Notes: a model not told the origin generated them from the letters alone. A stretch of DNA of 64,000 nucleotides from Streptomyces noursei (GCF_001646665.1 NZ_LWBU01000011.1:122486-186485), one strand, 5' to 3'; positions 36,530-45,035 are shown, numbered from the stretch's first letter. Numbers and translations are program-made.

Positions 36530-37927
36530 TCAGCGGATCCGGCGACGGCGCAGGGAGCGTGCCGCACGGGTGTCGGTGGTCTCACTCTTGGTCTCAGTGG
36601 GGCCCGGACTCGGGGCCAACTGCGGCGGTACGAAGAACTCGCCCATGCGCCGCATGGCGTCCCTCGACAGGTGGGATCGGCCCTTCACGTATCGCCGCGT
36701 CTGGCTGATCTGGGTGTGCCGCAAGATCTCCATGATCGTGGGCATGTCCACACCCAATTCGTTCAGGATCGTGCCGGCGGTGTGACGGCTCCCGTCGTAC
36801 AGGCGGCGGTCATCGATCCTGGCTGCCTGGAGGAGTTCTTTGAACTCCTCATAGTCGGCGCGCGGGTCGAGCGGCCGGCCGTCCGGGCGCGAGAACACGA
36901 CGTCGTGCTCCTGCCACAGTTCCCCGGCGGCTTCCCGTGCCGCTTCCTGCTGGGCCTTGTGGTCGTGAAGGAGGGGGACGAAGACGGGCGGGATCGGCAC
37001 GGCGTTCCGGCTCTTCTTGGTCTTGGGACGGGTGAAGGTGAGCCCGCCTTCCTTGCGCTTCGGGCAGGCGCTCGCATGCTTGGTGCACGTTTTGGTGCAC
37101 GGCTTCGGGCAGCCTCGCTTGTAGCCCTTGTGCGTGGTGCAGTTCGGCGGGCAAGGCTCAAAGCGGTGCAGTCGCCCCCCACAGGTGTGCGGGTCGTCGC
37201 AGCCGTGTCGCCACGTGAGGCGCTGAAGCTGCCATTCGGGGCGGAACAGCTCTGCTTCCAGGTCGACGTACGACCAGCGCAGTCCAAGCGTCTCGCCCTG
37301 CCGGAACCCCATGCCGACACCGACGATCCACCGCATGAAGGTGGGCCGCTTCGACGCGGCCTCGAGGAACGCTTTCGCTTCCTCCTTGGTGAAGGGGTTG
37401 GCCTCGGTCTCGTCGATGCTCGGCGGGTCCACGAGCGTGGCCACGCTCTCGCCGACGATGCGGCGACGGTGGGCAATCTTCAAGGCGCGGGACAGGATGC
37501 GGTGCACCTTCACGACGTGCGAGGGAGCGTGGCCGGCGTCGAGCATGGACCGGTACATCCGCTCAAGGTGCTCGGGTTGCAACTTGTCGATGCGGTGCTT
37601 GCCGACGCCGGGGATGATGTCGTTGCGGGTCTTGGACCAGTAGTCGTCGAGCGAGCGCGGTTTGAGCTTCAGGCTCGCGATGCCGGTGAGGTAGGTCTCC
37701 ATCCACGCGGCGACGGTCGGCTTACGGGCCGCTGCGGGTGCGCGCCCCTGATCCCGTTGGCGCTCCAGCTCCTTCACCTTGCGCTTGATCTCGGCCTCGG
37801 TCCGGGCCCGGCGGTGGCGTCGGTCGGGGCCGCCGTCGCCCTTGACGCCCATCGTCACTCGGCCGTGCCACCAGCCATCGGCACCGAAGTAGATGGACGA
37901 CTCCATGTTGGGCTTGCGGGGACTCAT
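36530..37927 (-). CDS. int: Tyrosine recombinase (integrase) with Cys-rich insertion
   Basis: The product of about 465 aa integrates and excises the element. I prefer ATG 37927 because GGAGGA lies 5 nt upstream; an ATG four codons earlier (37939) is possible. An N-terminal SAM-like core-binding domain (KPTVAAWMETYLTGIASLKLKPRSLDDYWS) precedes the catalytic domain. Catalytic residues seen: Arg in GFRQGETLGLRW, Lys in PKTKKSRNAVP, Arg-His in LYDGSRHTAGT, His in EILRHTQIS and nucleophile Tyr in TRRYVKGR. The HxxR box lacks its first His (DGSR). Between the first Arg and Lys sits a Cys/His-rich insert of about 45 residues (nine Cys, for example GCPKPCTKTCTKHASACPKR), probably binding zinc. The stop is only 44 bp from attL, the normal arrangement. 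Confidence 0.95.
   Translation of the reverse strand: MSPRKPNMESSIYFGADGWWHGRVTMGVKGDGGPDRRHRRARTEAEIKRKVKELERQRDQGRAPAAARKPTVAAWMETYLTGIASLKLKPRSLDDYWSKTRNDIIPGVGKHRIDKLQPEHLERMYRSMLDAGHAPSHVVKVHRILSRALKIAHRRRIVGESVATLVDPPSIDETEANPFTKEEAKAFLEAASKRPTFMRWIVGVGMGFRQGETLGLRWSYVDLEAELFRPEWQLQRLTWRHGCDDPHTCGGRLHRFEPCPPNCTTHKGYKRGCPKPCTKTCTKHASACPKRKEGGLTFTRPKTKKSRNAVPIPPVFVPLLHDHKAQQEAAREAAGELWQEHDVVFSRPDGRPLDPRADYEEFKELLQAARIDDRRLYDGSRHTAGTILNELGVDMPTIMEILRHTQISQTRRYVKGRSHLSRDAMRRMGEFFVPPQLAPSPGPTETKSETTDTRAARSLRRRRIR
36578..36596 (+). repeat. Paired GGTCTCA repeats, left end (candidate integrase arm site)
   Basis: GGTCTCA occurs at 36578-36584 and 36590-36596, separated by 5 nt, inside the 3' end of int and 92 bp from the attL core. 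The same pair with the same spacing is found near attR at 52535-52553. An arm-type binding site for Int or Xis is inferred. Confidence 0.5.
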
Positions 37928-37990
37928 GTGCTCCTCCATGCGGGAGGCGCCCCTAGCACGATGCTCGGGGCGCCTCAGGGCGTGCTCGGG

Positions 37991-38194
37991 TCAGTTGTGC
38001 TGTGGTTCGAGGCTGTCCACGAACGCTTCGAGATCGCGCCGCTTGATGCGGCGGCAGCGGCCCAACTTGGTGTAGGTCAGAACTCCGTCTGCCATCAGCT
38101 CGTAGACGGTCGAGCGGCCAATGGCGAGCACTTCGGCAGCCTCTTCGGGCTTGTACAGGAGTCGGTCGACGGGAGCAGCGATCGCGGTGCTCAT
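37991..38194 (-). CDS. xis: Excisionase-like helix-turn-helix protein
   Basis: The 67-aa protein starts at ATG 38194 with AGGAG 8 nt upstream; the open frame upstream to 38272 is not needed. The whole protein is a MerR-like (HTH_17) DNA-binding domain: LLYKPEEAAEVLAIGRSTVYELMADGVLTYTKLGRCRRIKRRDLEAFVDSL. Its position directly upstream of int, with 63 bp between them, and its size are those of AICE Xis proteins, which direct Int to excise. Confidence 0.92.
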   Translation of the reverse strand: MSTAIAAPVDRLLYKPEEAAEVLAIGRSTVYELMADGVLTYTKLGRCRRIKRRDLEAFVDSLEPQHN

Positions 38195-38263
38195 CGGGGT
38201 GTCTCCTAGGGAGCAGGATCTTGGGCAGTTGTCAGAGCTTGCGCCTGTCCGAGGTGCGGATTT

Positions 38264-38472
38264 CTGCGTCACTGCGTCATCTGCGTCACGTCATGCCTCT
38301 GAGCTGTGGTTTCGCGTGACGCAGCGGGTAGTGGGTTGCGTCATGGGTGACGCAGGGCTTGCGTCACCCATGACGCAGGTGACGCGGGATGACGCAGCCG
38401 TCGTCGTCTGCGTCATTCCTGTTGCGGCAGGTCAGGGGCCACTTTGTGCCCTGGGGTGACGCAGGTGACGCA
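38264..38472. repeat. TGACGCA iteron cluster with perfect 18-bp inverted repeat (candidate replication origin)
   Basis: About 13 copies of TGACGCA or its complement TGCGTCA (one ends CG) occur in 209 bp. Four of them form a perfect inverted repeat: TGCGTCATGGGTGACGCA at 38337-38354, a 5-nt spacer, and its exact complement at 38360-38377. The cluster lies in the gap between xis and the rep-primase genes, with no reading frame of its own. Iterons next to a replication gene are the usual form of a plasmid-type origin; the assignment is inference, and regulation of xis-int is an alternative. Confidence 0.7.
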
Positions 38473-38588
38473 GCGTCTCTTCCTCTAGGACAAAGGAAGG
38501 GTTGTCTTGTTGTAGTGCGTCGCGGCTCAGAGAGCGAATGCGGAGCCGCTTCGCGGCGCGACCACCGGCGGCGGCGAGCCGCCGAACT

Positions 38589-38630
38589 GCAAGAGGAGCA
38601 CGTCCGCGCGGCGCCCGGTGCTCCTCTTGC
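38589..38630 (-). terminator. Hairpin terminator downstream of the rep operon
   Basis: GCAAGAGGAGCAC and its exact complement enclose a 16-nt loop, 33 bp beyond the Rep stop codon on the minus strand. Confidence 0.7.
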
Positions 38631-38662
38631 TTGTCCGCGCCGCGCCGTCGTGGTGCGGCAGG

Positions 38663-40138
38663 TCAGGTCAGCGCTTCCTGCTGGTGGGCGGGAGGCGTGG
38701 GCGGGCGGGTCATGGCGATGTACCGGGCGGAGCCGGTGCGGCCCCAGTCGATGAGCACGCCCCGGGCGGCCAGCGTCGGTTGGAGGCGCTTGAGGCGGTC
38801 GGAGAGGACTTTGCCGGTGGTGGGCCACCCCTTGGGCAGGGGACGGCACTCCTCACCGCTGTAGAGGCCGGTGAGGGCATACAGCCACTCCGAGGACGTC
38901 ATCCGGGTCTCGCTGCCCGGCATCATGCCGGCGGCGTGCTTCAGCACGGTCTGAGCCAGCAGGTCGCCTTCGATGACGTCGTCGTTGAGGTCGTCCAGGC
39001 TGGCCCGGTAGGCGTCCAGCGAGCCGAAGCCAGTCGCGGCGTCGAGCTGTGCGCATAGGTGCGCGAAGTCGGCCATCCGCAGGTCGGTCGGGATGTCCGC
39101 TTCGGCGGCCCGCACCTTCACGGTCAGGTCCAGGAGCGAGCCGAGGATGACGGGCAGCACCTGCTCGTACTCCGCCCACAGCTCTGCCTCGGTGCGCCGC
39201 ACGCGCGGACGCTCAAGCCGCAGCGGGAGGAGCCGTTCAGCGAGGTCGGGGCGGATAACCCCGACATCGATGCCGGTCAGCAGCATCGGACGGCGGTAAC
39301 CGATGCGGAAGACGTCCCCGTCGGTGAACAGGGCCCGCTTGACGTCTTCGGCGCCGGTGACGATGCGGCACATGGCGTCGGAGAGGTCCGGGGTCATGTG
39401 GGAGAGGTTGTCCAGGGCGGTGACCCACCCGGCGGCCACGGTCGTGGTCAGGTTCTCCTCATCCTTCGGGGCGCGGCGCAGGTCGCCGCTCATGCCCTCG
39501 ATGATCCGAACCAGCATCCGCCCGGCCGTGGACTTCCCGGCGCCCTGGGGGCCGGTGAGGAACGGAGCGGGGACGGGGACAGAGGGGCCGAGGCAGCCGA
39601 TGAGCCAGGCGACGGCCAGGCACTCGGTCTCCGCAGTGGCGAAGTTCGTCAGCCTCAGCAGCAGGTCGATGCCCTTGCCGTCGGTGTCCTTGGCGGGCAG
39701 GGGCAGCTCCCCGGTGAGCTGGGTACGGCGCCAGCACACCTCACGCGGATCCGGGACAGCGATATCCCACCCGGTGGGGTGGATACGGACCGACTGCCCA
39801 TCACCGCGGCCCAAGTCCAACCAGGTGGCACCGTCCAAGCCGGGCGCCACGCGGATGTGCACGGGCTGGGTGCCCTCGGTCAGCGCCAGCGCTTCGATCA
39901 AGTCCAGGGCCTCCTTGAGTGCGGTGCCGTTGAACACGCCGATGCCGTCCTTGAACAGGCCGACCATGAGTTCCTGCCGGTGGCTGCCCGTGGTGCCCTG
40001 GGAGCGGATCGGCCGGGCCACGGGGTGGCCATTCCTCTGCGCGTACACGGTCCCGTCAGCGGTGCGGAAGTACCGGAAATGCTTCTGCGCATAGTCGGTG
40101 ATGATCTGGCGAGCAGGGGTCTTCTCGTCCTCGGACAT
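38663..40138 (-). CDS. AICE replication ATPase/helicase-like protein
   Basis: The 491-aa protein is probably the replication initiator or helicase of the element. APFLTGPQGAGKSTAGRMLVRI (about residue 205) is a Walker A site, and AAGWVTALDNLSHM fits a Walker B region in the style of D5/superfamily 3 helicase domains. The N-terminal 180 residues (EDEKTPARQIITDYAQKHFRYFRTADG) resemble proteins that follow primases in mobile elements. It begins 3 bp after the primase-polymerase stop, so the two are translationally linked. Similar pairs replace RepSA in many AICEs. The call rests on context and the P-loop. Confidence 0.8.
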   Translation of the reverse strand: MSEDEKTPARQIITDYAQKHFRYFRTADGTVYAQRNGHPVARPIRSQGTTGSHRQELMVGLFKDGIGVFNGTALKEALDLIEALALTEGTQPVHIRVAPGLDGATWLDLGRGDGQSVRIHPTGWDIAVPDPREVCWRRTQLTGELPLPAKDTDGKGIDLLLRLTNFATAETECLAVAWLIGCLGPSVPVPAPFLTGPQGAGKSTAGRMLVRIIEGMSGDLRRAPKDEENLTTTVAAGWVTALDNLSHMTPDLSDAMCRIVTGAEDVKRALFTDGDVFRIGYRRPMLLTGIDVGVIRPDLAERLLPLRLERPRVRRTEAELWAEYEQVLPVILGSLLDLTVKVRAAEADIPTDLRMADFAHLCAQLDAATGFGSLDAYRASLDDLNDDVIEGDLLAQTVLKHAAGMMPGSETRMTSSEWLYALTGLYSGEECRPLPKGWPTTGKVLSDRLKRLQPTLAARGVLIDWGRTGSARYIAMTRPPTPPAHQQEALT

Positions 40139-40141
40139 GGC

Positions 40142-40978
40142 TCACATCCCCAGGGCGGTGCGGGCGTTGGCCCACGCGTCGGTGCAGTGCCGGACGGTCT
40201 CGCCCATGGACTGCGCGGCGGTGAACAGCCGCGTGATGTGGGTGTCGGTCAGGCAGCCGCACCGGCCGTGCGTGGACAGCACCGCGAGGAACGTCCGGTA
40301 CACGGTCGCGTGCACCGCGCTTGTGGTGCTGGTGATGCGCTGCTCCGCCATGGTGATGCCCCGTTCCAGGTAGGCGGGGGTGCGGTGAGGGCACTGCCCG
40401 CCCAGGGCCGACGTGGGCACGGTGGAGGCGTGCGCCGTCCGGGCCGGGCGGGGCTCCTTCACGGTCAGGGCGCGGACGGTGTCGGGCAGGGCGGTCATGG
40501 TGCCGGTGCCGGGGCCGAGGTAGCGGGCGTAGGCCATGGTCGACTTGATGTCCACGCCGGGCCGTACGGCGTTCGCCGACCGCATCGTGCCTCGGTAGAT
40601 CCAGTGCTCGCCGCGCGTCGTCGGCACGGTCCACGTGGCGGGCAGGGCGGTGCGGGCCCAGGCGACGGCTTCGTCGTCGTCCAGGTCCACCACGGTCACC
40701 CCGGCTCCGCCCGGGTGGTAGGCGACGGCGGCGGCCCTGCGCCACTTCGGCGCCCAGGCGGGCGAGGTGATGACGGCCGGGTCGGTGGTGGCGGCGGCCC
40801 AGCCGTGACAGACGCGCGGGCACGCGCAGGTCCCGGCGGTCTTCATGGTCGGCCGGCCGCCGCAGGCGTTGTCCCGGCAGTCGGGGCAGTTGCCGAACGG
40901 GACCTTCCCGGCCCGCAGCGGCAGGACCGGCACCCTCGCCGCGGCGAGCCCGAGCCCGGTGTTCAACAGGTCGCTCAT
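40142..40978 (-). CDS. Bifunctional DNA primase-polymerase (Prim-Pol)
   Basis: The 278-aa protein starts at ATG 40978 overlapping the methyltransferase stop. The N terminus (LAAARVPVLPLRAGKVPFGNCPDCRDNACGG) and the VTVVDLDDDEAVAWAR segment with clustered aspartates match the archaeo-eukaryotic primase (Prim-Pol, AEP) family, whose acidic residues bind metal. Four cysteines (CPDCRDNACGG, CACPRVC) form the usual zinc insertion. TTRGEHWIYRG supplies the conserved His. The C-terminal 80 residues form a helical module with unknown role. It probably starts replication of the excised element together with the Rep ATPase. Confidence 0.87.
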   Translation of the reverse strand: MSDLLNTGLGLAAARVPVLPLRAGKVPFGNCPDCRDNACGGRPTMKTAGTCACPRVCHGWAAATTDPAVITSPAWAPKWRRAAAVAYHPGGAGVTVVDLDDDEAVAWARTALPATWTVPTTRGEHWIYRGTMRSANAVRPGVDIKSTMAYARYLGPGTGTMTALPDTVRALTVKEPRPARTAHASTVPTSALGGQCPHRTPAYLERGITMAEQRITSTTSAVHATVYRTFLAVLSTHGRCGCLTDTHITRLFTAAQSMGETVRHCTDAWANARTALGM

Positions 40979-41706
40979 GCCGCCACCCCCACCGAGCGGA
41001 GGGAGGTGTGCAGGGCGCGGCCGATGTGCTGGGAGTAGGCGGGCGGGATGGCTTCGGTCAGCTCCTCGCGCACGTCGGTCCAGGTGATGCCCATGGCGTT
41101 CTGCATCTCCGCGATGGTGGCCTTGCCGCCTCCGGAGCCGTAGGCGGCGACGTAGGGGCCGTCGTAGAAGCGGCCGTGCCGGTAGCCGCGCACCCGGCCC
41201 CGGTGCTTGGGGTGCGCCGGTCGGGCCATGGTCCAGCGGCCCAACTCGAAGTTGCGGTGCCGCAGGACCCCGAGCCCGAACATCTCCCCGCACAGCGAGA
41301 GGTCTTTGCGGATGGCGGCGCGGCCGTTGGGCTGTTCGATCACGTACGGCAGGCCGGTCCGCTCCAGCAGGGCGCGGGTGGGGGCGACCAGGTCGATGTG
41401 GGTGCCGCCCCAGCCCTGGGAGCGGTTGGTGCCCACCGTGAGCGCGCACTTGTTCTGGCAGGGCGGGGAGGCGTGCACGGCCGCGTACCGGCGGATCTCC
41501 CCCGACGCGATCAGGTTGGCCAGGTAGGTGAGGGCGTCGCCCTGGTGGAAGGTGAAGGGGTAGTTCGGGCGCGGGGCGATGTCGACGCCGACGACGTCGA
41601 ACCCGGCCCGCCGGTAGCCCATGGCCGCGCCGCCGGCGCAGCAGAACAGGTCCAGCAGCAACGGCCTTACGCGGCCTACTCGCCGGATCACGGTCGGTTG
41701 AGTCAT
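40975..41706 (-). CDS. DNA (cytosine-5) methyltransferase-like protein
   Basis: The 243-aa protein starts at ATG 41706 with GGAGG 9 nt upstream. LLLDLFCCAGGAAMGYRRAGFDVVGVDIA is the SAM-binding motif I, and HASPPCQNKC contains the catalytic Pro-Cys of C5 cytosine methyltransferases. LPYVIEQPNG corresponds to the ENV motif, with Glu present. It is short and the target-recognition region is small, similar to phage-borne methylases. No restriction enzyme gene is next to it, so it is an orphan; protecting the incoming element from host restriction is a plausible role. It sits between nudix and primase genes in the conjugation-replication operon. Confidence 0.88.
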   Translation of the reverse strand: MTQPTVIRRVGRVRPLLLDLFCCAGGAAMGYRRAGFDVVGVDIAPRPNYPFTFHQGDALTYLANLIASGEIRRYAAVHASPPCQNKCALTVGTNRSQGWGGTHIDLVAPTRALLERTGLPYVIEQPNGRAAIRKDLSLCGEMFGLGVLRHRNFELGRWTMARPAHPKHRGRVRGYRHGRFYDGPYVAAYGSGGGKATIAEMQNAMGITWTDVREELTEAIPPAYSQHIGRALHTSLRSVGVAA

Positions 41707-41795
41707 GCTGGGAGACCTCCAACAGGTCTGTAGCGGACTGGAGACAAGGGCGGCCCCGGTGTTCTTGGCGGAAGCGGGGGCCGCCCTTGGCATAG

Positions 41796-42224
41796 CTAGA
41801 GCGGGGCGTTCTGTCGGCGCCGCGCGGCGGCGGCCACGATCTGTCCGTGGTCGAACGCGAGAGGGCCGGTGTGGTCGAGCGGCACCCAGCGGATGGCGGC
41901 GGCGTCGTCCCCGGCGCGGGCGGTGGTGTCGTAGGGGACGGTCACCAGGTAGGCCGCGGTGACGTACCGGCCGCGCGGGTCGCGGTCGGGGGCGTCGTAG
42001 ATGCCGATCAGGTCCAGGTCGTCGGCGTCGACGCGGACGCCGGTCTCCTCCAGCAGTTCGCGGGCGGCGGCGGCGCGGGAGGTTTCGCCGGGGTCGACGT
42101 GCCCGCCGGGCAGGGCGAGCTGTCCCTTGTGCGGCGGCCATCCCCGCTCGATCAGCAGGACGGCACCGTCGCGGATGCACACCACGTCGGCGGTGTAGCG
42201 GATGGTCTCGAAGGTCTCGGTCAT
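41796..42224 (-). CDS. Nudix hydrolase (operon-borne)
   Basis: The 142-aa protein has a complete Nudix box, GGHVDPGETSRAAAARELLEETGV (G-x5-E-x7-REUxEExGU), so it should hydrolyse a nucleoside diphosphate-linked substrate. The start is ATG 42224 (MTETFETIRYTADVVCIRDGAVLL), with AAGGAGCG upstream. It is one of two Nudix genes in the element; the other is at 49058-49531. In pSAM2, the immunity factor Pif has a Nudix motif, so either could act in entry exclusion. Confidence 0.92.
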   Translation of the reverse strand: MTETFETIRYTADVVCIRDGAVLLIERGWPPHKGQLALPGGHVDPGETSRAAAARELLEETGVRVDADDLDLIGIYDAPDRDPRGRYVTAAYLVTVPYDTTARAGDDAAAIRWVPLDHTGPLAFDHGQIVAAAARRRQNAPL

Positions 42225-42252
42225 TCGGGTTTCGCTCCTTGGTCGGGTCGGT

Positions 42253-42705
42253 TCAGCCGTGGAAGTGGTTGCGCTTGAACGTGGCCTTGCGGATGTTCAC
42301 GGTGGTGCCGCCCTGGTGGCCGCTCGGGCTGAGGACCTGGGCGGCGATCCATCCGCCGAAGATGACGGCGGCCAGGGTGATCAGTTGGGTGATGAACGCG
42401 GTGAGCGCGGCGATGAACGAGGTGAGCAGGAGCAGTCCGCCGCACACCGCGAGGAACCCGACGCCGCCGAGGGCGACGTTGATCGCCGTGCGGGAGACGG
42501 CGGGCTTGGCGGTGACCGGCTCGGGGCGGTGCGGGTCGATGGCGTAGCCGGTGATGACGCGGCCGTCCGGCAGGACGATGCTCGCCACGGTCGGGACGGC
42601 GGCCGGCTGCACCGGCACGACCGGCGACGGGTGGCCCGCGGTGGGCGGGAGCGGGGTCGGGTGGTGGACCTCTACGGCCCGCTGGTGGACGTGGTCGGGG
42701 TACAT
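42253..42705 (-). CDS. Two-helix membrane protein of the transfer operon
   Basis: The 150-aa product starts at ATG 42705 (MYPDHVHQRAVEVHHP). A Pro/Val-rich N-terminal part of about 70 residues is followed by two hydrophobic segments (INVALGGVGFLAVCGGLLLLTSFIAALTAFI and LITLAAVIFGGWIAAQVL) and a basic tail with VNIRKATFKRNHFHG. It resembles the small Spd-type membrane proteins that help spread conjugative elements through the mycelium. No Shine-Dalgarno is obvious, and the start is uncertain. Confidence 0.7.
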   Translation of the reverse strand: MYPDHVHQRAVEVHHPTPLPPTAGHPSPVVPVQPAAVPTVASIVLPDGRVITGYAIDPHRPEPVTAKPAVSRTAINVALGGVGFLAVCGGLLLLTSFIAALTAFITQLITLAAVIFGGWIAAQVLSPSGHQGGTTVNIRKATFKRNHFHG

Positions 42706-42908
42706 GCGGAATCCATTCCGGTGCTCGGTGGGGGAGGCGGCGGCACGCCGTTCGGGGTGCCGTGTGGAGGGGGTTTCGGGGGTCTGAGCAGGCAGGCTCC
42801 CCGCCTCCCCGAAGTGGTGTTTTCGCTGATCAGCGTGGGGGAGACGGTTCGGGGAGGGGGTTGGGGAGTTCTCCCCGCCTCCCCGGGCCGGGTGGCTGTG
42901 CTTCCCCG
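42706..42908. promoter_or_regulatory. Spacer after traB with repeated CCCCGCCTCCCC words (candidate clt locus)
   Basis: A 15-bp direct repeat CTCCCCGCCTCCCCG occurs at 42797-42811 and 42871-42885, and inverted versions (CGGGGAGG, TGGGGAG) lie between them. Streptomyces TraB proteins bind short tandem repeats in a clt locus close to traB, so this is a candidate; hairpins formed here could instead be terminators. Confidence 0.35.
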
Positions 42909-45035
42909 CTACTCTGCGGCGGAAGTGGAACCGTCCGTGTCGCGGTTGGCGAGTGCTCGCAGGACGTGATCGCGGTGGACGACCATGACGCCGTGCGACT
43001 TCTTCGGCTCCTCGCCGTGCTCCTCCAGCAGGCTCTTGAGCCTGTCGTTGGTCCACTGGTCGCCGTAGACCTTCGGGGCCAGGGCGTGCAGCCGCTTCAG
43101 CACTTCGTTGGTCCGCAGCCGGGGCGCGTCGCCGATGACGTCGGCGACGTCGGCGAGCGCGTCACGCTCTTCGTCCTGCTCGACCACGCGCAGGGTGGTG
43201 ACACCGTCGCGCAGGGTCTTGGCCCGGTCGGCGACTTCGGCGGCCGGCTCGTCGTCGATGAAGTGGGTCCGCACCGTGATGGACGCCTGCCCGGCAGGGA
43301 TCGTGATGCCGTCGGAGGCGATGACCAGGGTTCCCTTGTCCAGGCCCTGGCGCAGCAGGTGCGGGGCGGCGCCGGCGTTGACGGCTTTGTCGCCCAGCGC
43401 CATGCGGGCCTGCGACTCGGTGCCGACCACGAGGGAGGCGCGGGTGTGGGCACCCTCGCGGACCAGCTTGGGCAGGTTCTGGTCGGTGGGGTCCTGCGTG
43501 CCCTGCCACATCAGCACGTCCACCGCACGCCCCTGGTTGTGAATTTCGCGGACGGCCATGAAGTACCGCGACGTGGCTTTGGCGCCGCCGTAGGGGCGTC
43601 CGTCCTCGCCCTTGGCCGGGCACATGAACGCTTTCTGCGCCTCATCCACCAGCACGATCAGCGGCGGGAACCCGAGCGACGGGTCCTTGCGGACCGCCTC
43701 GATCCTCCGGTTCATCTCCTCCACCGCGTCCTCGACCATCTCGGTCGCCTGAATGCAGTGGCCGTCGGAGGGGCCCTCGATCAGCACCTTCGCGATGCCC
43801 TCGAACATGGCCCAGTCGCCGACACCCTTCAGGTCGGCGATCCAGAACTGCACGGAGCGGTCCAGGGCCAGCCACAGGGCGAGTGCGCGCAGGGCTGCGG
43901 TCTTGCCTTGGTTGGACAGGCCGGTGACCAGCAGGTGGCGCTGATACAGGCTGATCGCGGCGGCGTCACCGCGCAGGTCCTGTCCCCACGGGGCTTTGCC
44001 GGTCTTGTAGTTCGCGGTCATCGTCTCGTCGGTGACCAGCGGGGACGGGCCGATCGGCTCGTCCAGCGCTCCGGAGTCGGCGATCCACAGCCGCACCGTG
44101 CGGGCGGCGGTCGGGATGGTGATGAACACCTCGTGCTCGTGGCGGGTCAGGTTCTCGGCGAGCTTGCGCCGCCGGTTCTGCACCTCGTTCGTGGCCACCC
44201 CGGACGGCAGCGTCACGTCCACCTCGACACCGCAACCGGCGATCCGGATCGGACCGAGCATGCTCGCGCCGGCGTCGCCCATCTCCTTGATGGCGTTGCG
44301 CAGGGCGGGCACGCCGAGGTCACGCAGGGCCTTGACGACGATGGACGGCGTGATCGGCTCCCCCTCGCCCGACCGTGCGTTCGCCGGAAGCGCCCAGGCG
44401 GGTGCGGCCTGCTGGTGCCGGCCGACGCCCCACAGGGCGAGTAAGGCGAGGAACGGGCCGATCGCGAGCGCCGGACCCCACACGATCTGCACGATGCGGA
44501 TGAGCAGGGCGATGAAGTCGATCGTCGCCGCCAGGGGCGTGATGACCTCCCCGACCCGACCGGTGTTGATGGCCATCACCACGCCGAGAGCCACCAGCAC
44601 TCCGACGCTCATCCCGGCGCCGACGGCGACACTCTTGGCGGCATCGAGCGGGGAGTGCAGCAGGTCCATGCGGCGACGGTGGCGCGCTTCGCGGAAGCGC
44701 TGCCCGCGCTCCTCCCACTCGGCAGCCGCTTCCATGTTCCCCGCGGCTTCCGCCGCGCGCATGTAGCGCTCGTAGCGGGCTGCGGTCCGCCCGTCCCACG
44801 TACGGCGGGCCACGATCCGCGCCCCGCCCACCACGTAGAGGCTGTGCCGTGCCACCGCACGCGCGGCCGTGGTGGTGCGCTCGTCGGTGGCCAGCCGCTT
44901 GATGGCCCGGCCGGAGCGCACCCACAGCGGCACGAGGGCGGGCGGTGCGGGGTCGGGGACCACGGTCAAAGTGGTCACGTTGTCGGCGGGCGGGAGGTCG
45001 GTGTTCTTGCGCAGGTGAACGACGTTGTCACCCAT
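42909..45035 (-). CDS. traB: FtsK/SpoIIIE-like conjugal DNA translocase (TraB/TraSA type)
   Basis: The 708-aa protein moves double-stranded element DNA from donor to recipient hypha. Start ATG 45035 (MGDNVVHLRKNTDL) has AGGAG upstream. Several hydrophobic segments lie at about residues 150-220 (SVGVLVALGVVMAI; IDFIALLIRIVQIVWGPALAIGPFLALLALWGVG). The motor domain has Walker A LLVTGLSNQGKTAALRAL and Walker B PLIVLVDEAQKAF, plus LKGVGDWAMFEG and IHNQGRAVDVLMWQGTQ. The C-terminal 60 residues (RLRTNEVLKRLHALAPKVYGDQWTNDRLKSLLEEHG) form a winged-helix DNA-recognition domain like the gamma domain of FtsK. All expected parts are present. Confidence 0.95.
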   Translation of the reverse strand: MGDNVVHLRKNTDLPPADNVTTLTVVPDPAPPALVPLWVRSGRAIKRLATDERTTTAARAVARHSLYVVGGARIVARRTWDGRTAARYERYMRAAEAAGNMEAAAEWEERGQRFREARHRRRMDLLHSPLDAAKSVAVGAGMSVGVLVALGVVMAINTGRVGEVITPLAATIDFIALLIRIVQIVWGPALAIGPFLALLALWGVGRHQQAAPAWALPANARSGEGEPITPSIVVKALRDLGVPALRNAIKEMGDAGASMLGPIRIAGCGVEVDVTLPSGVATNEVQNRRRKLAENLTRHEHEVFITIPTAARTVRLWIADSGALDEPIGPSPLVTDETMTANYKTGKAPWGQDLRGDAAAISLYQRHLLVTGLSNQGKTAALRALALWLALDRSVQFWIADLKGVGDWAMFEGIAKVLIEGPSDGHCIQATEMVEDAVEEMNRRIEAVRKDPSLGFPPLIVLVDEAQKAFMCPAKGEDGRPYGGAKATSRYFMAVREIHNQGRAVDVLMWQGTQDPTDQNLPKLVREGAHTRASLVVGTESQARMALGDKAVNAGAAPHLLRQGLDKGTLVIASDGITIPAGQASITVRTHFIDDEPAAEVADRAKTLRDGVTTLRVVEQDEERDALADVADVIGDAPRLRTNEVLKRLHALAPKVYGDQWTNDRLKSLLEEHGEEPKKSHGVMVVHRDHVLRALANRDTDGSTSAAE

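Noticed and set aside
38264..38472. CRISPR array
   Set aside because: The repeats are only 7 bp, in both orientations and unevenly spaced, with no cas genes in the window.
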